Source: Planctomycetota bacterium
Lineage (GTDB): Bacteria > Planctomycetota > B15-G4
Direction of reading: 5' to 3'
Length of the DNA stretch: 38,129 nt
NCBI GenBank assembly: GCA_029259725.1
Contig: JAJDER010000030.1
Location: 1 to 38,129 of the forward strand
Program-made: the position numbers and the translations under genes
The notes under the pieces: model-generated
Databases searched by the model: none
The model's input: only the letters and a program-made list of their open reading frames with translations
What the model was told of the DNA's origin: nothing
Shown here: positions 33,063 through 38,129 of the stretch, in pieces
Position numbering within the stretch: position 1 is the stretch's first letter
Layout: every line of letters starts with the position of its first letter

Positions 33063-33914
33063 GTGTCGCCTCCCGGCGCGGCGGGCCCCGAGGCGCCGCC
33101 GGCCCCGTTCAGCTGGCGGCACGGGCGGCTGTTCGTGGAGGACGTGGACCTGTCCACGCTTCCCGAGGGGCTGGAGGGGCGGCCGGCCTGGGTGCTGTCG
33201 GACGCCGCCATCCGGACGGCGATCGTGGCCGCGGGCGGGAACGGACCGCGCACCGTGGAGCTGGCGTCGGCGGGCCCGCGGGAGGTGCTGCGCATCCTGG
33301 CCGGAGCGGGTTGGTGGGTGCGGGTGTCCAGCTCGCATGAGTTGAGAGTCGCGTCGGCCGCCGGCTTCCCGTCCGAGCGCGTGATCGGTGCGGGTGTCGT
33401 CCGCGACGACGGCTTCCTGAAGGATGCACTCGGTGCAGGCGTTGGCGTGCTGGAGCACGAGGGCGATGGCGAACGCTCCAACGCGGAACGAGTCGCGCAG
33501 CTCCTCGGCCACGAACTCCCGCCGGACCAGGGCGCGCCGGCCGACGCGCCGCTCGGGCTCTTCGACCGTGTGGGCGGCCTGCTCGCCGCCGTGCTGCGCG
33601 GGCCGCCCGCGTTGGCGCTCGACGCCGCCTGGACGCGGCCCCTCGACGACGAGGGCGCACCCCTCGAGGTCTGCGCGCTCGAGGCCGGTGACCTGGAGGA
33701 GGGGCACCTCCAGGGCCTCGCCGGCAGTGGGGCGCCGCGGCGTGCGTGGATCTTCGGCGCGCTGCGGCGGGGCCAGTGGGCGGTCGTGGCCTGCGCGGCG
33801 GCGGCGCGGGGTCAGCCCCCGTCGCGCCGACACCCGCTGCCCGAGACGGTGCTCGTGCGCGGGGCCCTGTGGCGGGTGCTCGAGGTGGACGGCCTGCCGG
33901 ACGTCGGGGTCTAG
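33063..33914 (+). CDS. Shortened LysA-like (diaminopimelate decarboxylase fold) protein lacking the PLP lysine
   Basis: 283 residues from a GTG four bases after the sigma stop. The N-terminus reads like LysA: FSWRHGRLFVEDVDLSTL, then PAWVLSDAAIR, ILAGAGWWVRVSSSHELRVA (LysA: G-x-D-V-V-S-G-G-E-L) and AGFPSERVIGAGVVRDD (LysA: A-G-F-P-P-E-R-I-V-F-x-G-V-G-K). Where LysA has the PLP-binding Lys in A-V-K-A-N, this protein has VELAS, so Glu66 replaces it. The central barrel with the H-x-H-x-G-S motif is absent, yet the C-terminal part resumes with LEVCALEAGD (LysA C-E-S-G-D) and PLPETVLVRG. I infer an internally deleted, non-catalytic relative, possibly regulatory. Alternatively it is a decayed gene, but the reading frame is intact. 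Confidence 0.65.
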   Translation: MSPPGAAGPEAPPAPFSWRHGRLFVEDVDLSTLPEGLEGRPAWVLSDAAIRTAIVAAGGNGPRTVELASAGPREVLRILAGAGWWVRVSSSHELRVASAAGFPSERVIGAGVVRDDGFLKDALGAGVGVLEHEGDGERSNAERVAQLLGHELPPDQGAPADAPLGLFDRVGGLLAAVLRGPPALALDAAWTRPLDDEGAPLEVCALEAGDLEEGHLQGLAGSGAPRRAWIFGALRRGQWAVVACAAAARGQPPSRRHPLPETVLVRGALWRVLEVDGLPDVGV

Positions 33915-33941
33915 GCCCCCGCACCGCGACGACGCCCCCCT

Positions 33942-33986
33942 GCTCAGCGACTCCTGAGCTGGACCGGCTGGTTCGCCCGCCCAGCC
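33942..33986. terminator. Two small hairpins between convergent genes
   Basis: GCTCAG-CGACTC-CTGAGC (33942-33959) and GGCTGG-(9 nt)-CCAGCC (33966-33986) fill the 78-nt gap between the LysA-like gene and the polyferredoxin gene. Each has a 6-bp stem and no T-run. Plausible bidirectional terminators. Confidence 0.35.
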
Positions 33987-33992
33987 TCGTCG

Positions 33993-34484
33993 TCAGGCCG
34001 CGCTCGGCTCGCCGACCGGCAGCGTGCCCTGCAGCATCGCCAGCTCGGTGGCCTCGGCCTTGTTGAGCGCCATCGAGATCGTGTCCCACGGGCACATGAC
34101 CGCGCACAGCGAGCAGCTGATGCAGGTGTCGTAGTCCACCCGACAGACCTGGGTCGGCGACGAATCGCTCGGGTCCACCGCCGCCACCTTGTCGATCGCG
34201 TCGACCGGGCAGCACTCCATGCAGACCTCGCAGCCGGTGCAGCCGTCCTCGTCCACCCAGGCCACGGGGCGCTCTTCCTTCTTCATCTTCGGGACGAATT
34301 GGCCATACCCGTTCTGGATCGCCTCGGTGGGGCAGACCCAGGCGCAGAGCGAGCAATCGATGCACTCGTCCGGCGCGAAGATGCGGAAGAACTCCTTCTG
34401 CTCGCCCTCGATGATCGACATCGGGCATTCCTTCGCGCAGAGGGTGCATCCGACGCACTTCTCTTCGACGATGAAGAAGGCCAT
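33993..34484 (-). CDS. Polyferredoxin with four [4Fe-4S] motifs
   Basis: 163 residues, ATG 34484. Four complete C-x2-C-x2-C-x3-C-P motifs are present: CVGCTLCAKECP, CIDCSLCAWVCP, CTGCEVCMECCP, CISCSLCAVMCP, which suggests two bacterial-type ferredoxin folds in tandem and up to four clusters. No signal peptide or membrane segment, so a soluble cytoplasmic electron carrier. A 16-residue spacer with Pro/Ser separates the third and fourth motifs. No partner oxidoreductase is adjacent on the same strand; the divergent neighbour is an IscU-like scaffold, which fits a cluster-supply link. Donor and acceptor unknown. Confidence 0.92.
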   Translation of the reverse strand: MAFFIVEEKCVGCTLCAKECPMSIIEGEQKEFFRIFAPDECIDCSLCAWVCPTEAIQNGYGQFVPKMKKEERPVAWVDEDGCTGCEVCMECCPVDAIDKVAAVDPSDSSPTQVCRVDYDTCISCSLCAVMCPWDTISMALNKAEATELAMLQGTLPVGEPSAA

Positions 34485-34607
34485 GGCAGCTCAGGAATCG
34501 GCAGGAGGAGAGGGGAGACCGAGGGGGTGATTCTAGGCCGAGGGAGGCGGCGACGCCAACCCGCGATCGGCGGGAGTCGATCCTGCCCGGGCCGGTAAGC
34601 TGACCGG

Positions 34608-34967
34608 ATGGCCCGATTGCCACCCCCTCTGGACGACCACTTCCACCGCCCGCGCCATGTGGGCGCGCCGGCCGGCGGCTTCGACCTGCGCGGCGAGGCC
34701 CGCCATCCGGTCTGCGGGGACCACCTGGTGCTGTTCCTTTCGGTCCGGGAGGGGTTCGTCGTGGAGGCCGGTTTCAAGGCCATGGGTTGCCCGGCGTCGA
34801 TGGCGGTGGCGTCGGCGGCCACGGAGCTGCTGGCCGGGATGCCGTCCGAGGGACTGTCGGGCGCGATCGCCGCGCGTTACGTCGCGACCCACGGGGAGCT
34901 GCCGTCGGTGCATGGTCACGCCCTGAAGCTGGTCGAGCGGGCGCTGGTGGCGGCGCGGCCTGCCTGA
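34608..34967 (+). CDS. IscU/NifU-N-like iron-sulfur scaffold with only two of three cysteines
   Basis: 119 residues, ATG 34608. DHFHRPRHVG matches the D-H-Y-x-N-P-R-N-V-G start of IscU; HPVCGDHLVL supplies Cys36 and Asp38; FKAMGCPASMAVASAATELL supplies Cys61; the closing helix LPSVHGHALKLVERAL matches IscU L-P-P-V-K-I-H-C-S-I-L-A but has His104-Ala105 where IscU has His-Cys. The third cluster ligand is thus missing. Canonical role: assembling [2Fe-2S] on three Cys plus Asp and passing it on. Loss of the third Cys suggests altered cluster handling. No IscS, HscA/B or SUF gene is in view. Confidence 0.85.
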   Translation: MARLPPPLDDHFHRPRHVGAPAGGFDLRGEARHPVCGDHLVLFLSVREGFVVEAGFKAMGCPASMAVASAATELLAGMPSEGLSGAIAARYVATHGELPSVHGHALKLVERALVAARPA

Positions 34968-34992
34968 CGGCCGAGTGCGGGTCCGAGCCTCG

Positions 34993-35469
34993 TCAGCTCT
35001 CTCGAACCGCGCCCAGGAACGACCCGAGCTTGCCGAACGCGGCGGTCCACCCACCGCGGACGATCTCGCGCAACTCCACGTCGCCTTCGACCCGCATGTC
35101 CGGGATGCCCGCGTGCACGAGCCTCACGAGCGTGCCACCGTCGACCTCGGTGAAGTCGACCGAAACGGTCATGCCGTCGTCCGTACCGCCGGGGCCGACG
35201 GAGGCGAAGGCGAGCCTCGCGGGCGGATCGTATTCCGTGAGCGTGGCGAAGCCCGGGACTTCCCCGGCGCCCGCGATGGTCATGTGGTGGTTGTACTGGC
35301 CGCCGACCCTCGGCTCGACCTCCGAGCGAACCGCCGTGCAGTCCGCGCAGCCCCACCACTGCTGGACCTTGCTGGTCTCGAACCAGGCATCAAAGACGTC
35401 CTCTCTCGGCGCGTCGTAGACCCGCGAGACGATCAGGTTGCCGTCCTCGAACTTCACGTCGGTGCTCAT
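34993..35469 (-). CDS. SRPBCC (AHSA1-like) domain protein
   Basis: 158 residues; ATG 35469 overlaps the ArsR-type stop by 4 nt. The AHSA1/START-like fold is readable: LIVSRVYDAPREDVFDAWFE, then QQWWGCADCTAVRSEVEP, GGQYNHHMTI, FATLTEYDPPARLAFAS, TVSVDFTEVDGGTLVRLVH and a C-terminal helix GWTAAFGKLGSFLGA. Such proteins bind hydrophobic ligands in a deep cavity; AHSA1 members in bacteria are typically paired with ArsR-type repressors exactly as here. Ligand unknown. Confidence 0.88.
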   Translation of the reverse strand: MSTDVKFEDGNLIVSRVYDAPREDVFDAWFETSKVQQWWGCADCTAVRSEVEPRVGGQYNHHMTIAGAGEVPGFATLTEYDPPARLAFASVGPGGTDDGMTVSVDFTEVDGGTLVRLVHAGIPDMRVEGDVELREIVRGGWTAAFGKLGSFLGAVRES

Positions 35470-35831
35470 CGCTTCTCTCGCTCCTTGGATGACGTCTCGC
35501 TGCGTGCCTGCTTCGCGCGCGCCTTGAGATACGTGTCGACGGCGTCGAACTCCTGCTTCCAGAACCGGGCGTACCGCCCGATCCACGTGCTGGCGGCCTC
35601 GAGAGGCTCCGGGTCCACGCGGATGCGGTGCTCACGCCCTTGCCGCGCGCGCCGGATCAGCCCGGCGCGCTCCAGCACGCGCAGGTGCTTGGAGACGGCC
35701 GGCTGCGACATGGCATGGGGCTCGGCGAGGGTGCCGACATTGGTCTCGCCGGAAGCCAGTTGCTCGAGCATCCCCCGGCGCGTCGGGTCCGCGAGGGCCG
35801 AGAAGATGAGATCGAGTCGGCTTCGATGCAT
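35466..35831 (-). CDS. ArsR-family transcriptional regulator
   Basis: 121 residues. ATG 35831 is the natural start (MHRSRLDLIFSALADPTRRG); 12 further in-frame residues upstream would cover the operator. The winged helix is clear: MLEQLASGETNVGTLAE, recognition helix MSQPAVSKHLRVLERAGLI, wing RARQGREHRIRVDPEPL. No CxC metal site is seen, so it belongs to the non-metal group that controls SRPBCC genes. The C-terminal helix FWKQEFDAVDTYLKARA should form the dimer. It is cotranscribed with the SRPBCC gene and probably represses both through the palindrome overlapping its own start. Confidence 0.92.
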   Translation of the reverse strand: MHRSRLDLIFSALADPTRRGMLEQLASGETNVGTLAEPHAMSQPAVSKHLRVLERAGLIRRARQGREHRIRVDPEPLEAASTWIGRYARFWKQEFDAVDTYLKARAKQARSETSSKEREKR

Positions 35832-35845
35832 AACCAAAAGGTTAT
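35830..35845. promoter_or_regulatory. Palindromic operator for the ArsR-type regulator
   Basis: ATAACC-AAAA-GGTTAT is a perfect 16-bp dyad, strikingly AT-rich here, that covers the start codon region of the arsR-like gene and the predicted -10. T-A-A-C-C-N4-G-G-T-T-A dyads are typical of ArsR regulators paired with AHSA1 proteins. Confidence 0.75.
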
Positions 35846-35867
35846 CTAATGTCGACGACAAGGTCAA
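35839..35867 (-). promoter_or_regulatory. Predicted promoter of the arsR-like/SRPBCC pair
   Basis: On the minus strand TTGACC (35867-35862) is followed after 17 nt by TAACCT (35844-35839); GATAAC at 15 nt is an alternative -10. Transcription would start within a few bases of ATG 35831, so the message would be leaderless. No Shine-Dalgarno precedes this ATG, which agrees. Confidence 0.45.
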
Positions 35868-35885
35868 GGGGGTTCCGCCGCGGAT

Positions 35886-38129
35886 TCAGCTCGCCTTCGC
35901 GGACCCGCCCGGCACCCGACGCAGGGCCATGTCGTAGAGCACGGGCAGGACGAACAGCACCAGGGCCGTCGAGGCGATCAGGCCGCTGATCACGGCCGTC
36001 GCGAGGGGGCGCCACATGGGGCCGCCCGAGAAGGCGAGCACGCCCATGCTCGCCAGGGCGCACAGCGACGTCAGCAGGATCGGGCGCAGGCGGTGGGCGG
36101 CGCTGTCGATCAGCAGCGCCGCGGAGAACGCCCCGGCCTCTTCGACCCTGCGCCGGATGCTCGCGAGCAGGACGATGGCGTTGTTCACCACGATGCCGGC
36201 CAGGGCGGTCATGCCGACGAGCGTCATGAAGCTGAACGGCTCGCCGAGGAGCGCGAGGCCGAACGCGACGCCGGCGAACGAGAGCGGGATGGTCAGCAGG
36301 ATCAGGCCGGTGTCGATCAAGGAACGCGACTGCGCCAGGAGGCACAGCAGGATCGCCAGCAGCGCCCACGGGATCTGGGCGCTCATGGCCTGGTTGGCGC
36401 GCGCCGAGGACGCCGACACGCCCTGGGCGCCGATCGTCAGGCGGGGGTGGGCGGCGCGCACGTCGTCGAGGTCGGCGTGCAGGCCCGCTTCGACGGCGAG
36501 CGTCCGGCCCGGGTCCGCCATCTCGCCACGGACGGTCACGGCCGGCACGCCTCGGCGCCGGACGCGCGTCGGGTAGTCGAGCGTCTCGCGCACCTCGGCG
36601 ACCTCGTACAGCAGGGCCGGGTCGCCCTTCTCCGGATAGACGTAGGCATCGGCGAGGGCCTCGCGCGGGTCCTGCCGCCGGACGGCCGCCCGGAGCATGA
36701 CGGGCGTGTGCCGGTCGCCCTCGAGCAGGTCGAACAGGGGCAGGCCGTGGACCACGCTGTGCATGCCGAGCGTGACGTCGACCACCGTGAGGTCCCGGTC
36801 CGCCAGAGCCGCGCGATCGGGCTCGACGCTCAGCTTGCTGATGGGCAGGCTCCAATCCGTGGACACGTTCACGCAGCCGGCCGCGACCAGCCGCTCGGCC
36901 ACGGTCGCGGCGGCGGCGTGGAGTGCGTCCTCGGGACCTCGCAGCTGCAGCTGGATCGGCCACTCGAACTGCGTGCCGAGGCGGACGGGGCGCAGGCGCA
37001 AGCGCGCCTGGTCCTCGTGTTCGGCCATCCATGCGCGGAGTCGCTGCTCGAGCGCGTCCGGGTCGGCGGCGGGGTCGAGCTGGAGCAGGACCTGGGCGTA
37101 GTGGGGCGCGAACTCCCGGTAGGGGATGCTGGCCTGGAGCGGCGGCGCCGAGCGCCCCACGAAACTCACCCAGTGACGCAGCGCCGTGTCGTCCCGGGTC
37201 TGCTCGTCGAGCAGCAGACGGTCCAGGTCACCGGTCACGACCTCGGTCTCCTCGACCCCCAGGCCTTGTGGTCGCTCCACTTCGAGCAGCCAGAGCGGGC
37301 GGCTCGACGCCGGGAAGAAGATCTGATCCTGGGAGCGCAGCAGCGCGAAGCCGCCGCCGCAGAGCAGGACCACCAGCACGATCAGGGGCACGCGCCGCGC
37401 CAGGCACCAGGCCAGCGCGGTCGTGTAGCGACGCTCGAGCGCCAGCGACGCCTCCGTCCGCGCCGGCAGGTTGCGCGGCTGCAACAACGGCGTGACCAGG
37501 AAGCAGAACAGCAGCGACACCGACAGCGTGATGAGCACGACCCAGAAGAGCGAGCCCACGTAGTCGCCGATGGGATCGTTCGTCAGCACGATCGGCAGGA
37601 AGCCCAGTACCGTCGTCGCCGCCGCCGCCAGCAGCGGCCCGCGGAGCTCTCGCCCGGCCTGGCGCATGGCGTCGACCAGGCCCACACCCTGCTCGCCCAG
37701 GCGGCGGATGCGCTCCGCCATGACGATGTGGTTGTCGACCATCAGGCCGAGCACCAGGATCAGGCTCGACAGGGAAACGACGTCGAGGCCCAGCCCCGCC
37801 GCGTGCATCACGACGAAGCTGGCCAGCACCGCGAAGGGAATGACCAGCGCCACCGACAGGCCCACGCGGGGGCCCAGGACCAGCATCAGCAGCAGCAGGA
37901 TCGCCACGAAGCCCTGGAACAGGTTGGCCCAGAATCGGCCCAGCTCCGCGTCCACGACTTCGGGTTGGAACACGACCAGATCGCACGCCACCGCGTGGCG
38001 CTCGCTGAAGGACGCGATGGCCTCGCTCACGTCCGCGGCGAAGCTGTCGAGGTCCCCGCGCGGAGAGCGATACACGGCCAGGGCCAAGGCCGGCCGGCCC
38101 CCGGCTGCGAGACCAACGAACCGGGGTCG
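35886..38129 (-). CDS. RND-family efflux transporter, 5' end off window
   Basis: 748 residues of the C-terminal three quarters; the frame is open to the right edge (…RPRFVGLAAGGRPALALAV), so the start lies outside. Periplasmic porter segments alternate with two membrane blocks. The first block carries LILVLGLMVDNHIVMAERI, the TM4 region with one Asp kept (VDN, where AcrB has VDD); the second carries AGIVVNNAIVLLASIRRR at TM10. This pattern is common in HAE-type RND pumps using a single TM4 aspartate. It needs a membrane-fusion protein and an outer-membrane channel, probably encoded to the right. Substrate unknown. The stop is 54 nt before the arsR-like start, which has its own promoter. Confidence 0.9.
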   Translation of the reverse strand, partial: RPRFVGLAAGGRPALALAVYRSPRGDLDSFAADVSEAIASFSERHAVACDLVVFQPEVVDAELGRFWANLFQGFVAILLLLMLVLGPRVGLSVALVIPFAVLASFVVMHAAGLGLDVVSLSSLILVLGLMVDNHIVMAERIRRLGEQGVGLVDAMRQAGRELRGPLLAAAATTVLGFLPIVLTNDPIGDYVGSLFWVVLITLSVSLLFCFLVTPLLQPRNLPARTEASLALERRYTTALAWCLARRVPLIVLVVLLCGGGFALLRSQDQIFFPASSRPLWLLEVERPQGLGVEETEVVTGDLDRLLLDEQTRDDTALRHWVSFVGRSAPPLQASIPYREFAPHYAQVLLQLDPAADPDALEQRLRAWMAEHEDQARLRLRPVRLGTQFEWPIQLQLRGPEDALHAAAATVAERLVAAGCVNVSTDWSLPISKLSVEPDRAALADRDLTVVDVTLGMHSVVHGLPLFDLLEGDRHTPVMLRAAVRRQDPREALADAYVYPEKGDPALLYEVAEVRETLDYPTRVRRRGVPAVTVRGEMADPGRTLAVEAGLHADLDDVRAAHPRLTIGAQGVSASSARANQAMSAQIPWALLAILLCLLAQSRSLIDTGLILLTIPLSFAGVAFGLALLGEPFSFMTLVGMTALAGIVVNNAIVLLASIRRRVEEAGAFSAALLIDSAAHRLRPILLTSLCALASMGVLAFSGGPMWRPLATAVISGLIASTALVLFVLPVLYDMALRRVPGGSAKAS

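Noticed and set aside
35886..38129. RND transporter inactive because TM4 shows VDN instead of VDD
   Set aside because: Many functional HAE-type RND pumps have a single Asp with Asn next to it, so this is normal variation.
1..38129. Prophage, insertion sequence, integron or tRNA
   Set aside because: No transposase, integrase, phage structural gene, terminal repeat pair or cloverleaf-like sequence could be recognised on either strand.

Overview
The window is about 38 kb of very GC-rich, gene-dense chromosome from a Gram-negative (diderm) bacterium. An O-antigen-ligase-type membrane protein, several lipoproteins, an RND exporter and a NagZ-type muramidase all point to an outer membrane. No mobile element, CRISPR array, tRNA or rRNA is visible. 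The CxxC zinc ribbon with the phrase [15 protein letters not shown], the TPR-bearing anti-sigma factor and the sulfatase-like enzyme would fit Planctomycetota or a neighbouring deep lineage. This placement is an inference only; no marker gene here settles it.

Layout, left to right. 1-1551 (-): 5'-complete, 3'-truncated O-antigen ligase/TPR protein. 1786-3564 (+): exported PPC-like protein. 3664-4610 (+): overlapping RidA-family and ArgR genes, closed by a 14-bp bidirectional terminator. 4750-5190 (-): small lipoprotein. 5472-10704 (+): four overlapping or abutting genes, CheW, an MCP-like receptor, a hybrid CheA-REC kinase and a REC-GGDEF diguanylate cyclase, which together look like a minimal Wsp-type route from a membrane signal to cyclic di-GMP. 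10735-12621 (-): lipoprotein and QueG. 12662-16816 (+): lipoprotein, small membrane protein, GT-C-like membrane protein and ArfB, each overlapping the next by 4 nt. 17662-16838 and 19443-17659 (-): M50-like protease behind a GT-C glycosyltransferase. 19624-22251 (+): ECF sigma factor, zinc-type anti-sigma factor with TPRs, exported protein. 22485-29771 (+): UvrD/PcrA helicase, FHA-like acidic protein, zinc-ribbon/TM protein, sulfatase-superfamily membrane enzyme. 29837-31827 (-): PTS EIIA and NagZ-like hydrolase overlapping by 4 nt. 32309-33914 (+): FliA-type sigma factor followed by a shortened LysA-like protein that lacks the PLP lysine. 33993-34484 (-) and 34608-34967 (+): four-cluster polyferredoxin and an IscU-like scaffold. 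34993-35831 (-): ArsR regulator and AHSA1-type protein with a clear palindromic operator. 35886-38129 (-): RND transporter cut by the right edge.

The best candidates for new biology are: (i) the chemosensory/c-di-GMP operon, whose receptor has lost the canonical MCP hairpin tip, which has no CheR/CheB in view, and which is preceded by a long AT-rich inverted repeat; (ii) the LysA-like pseudoenzyme coupled to a FliA-type sigma factor; (iii) the ECF sigma / soluble TPR anti-sigma / exported protein cassette; (iv) the FHA-like protein without phosphothreonine-binding residues and with a thrice-repeated DPKA motif; (v) an IscU-like scaffold without its third cysteine opposite a polyferredoxin. 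Several start codons also sit at predicted transcription starts, suggesting leaderless mRNAs.

Most 4-nt overlaps (ATGA or GTGA) imply translational coupling and were used together with Shine-Dalgarno spacing and family alignment to fix starts. All functional calls come from motif recognition by eye; no database search was possible.
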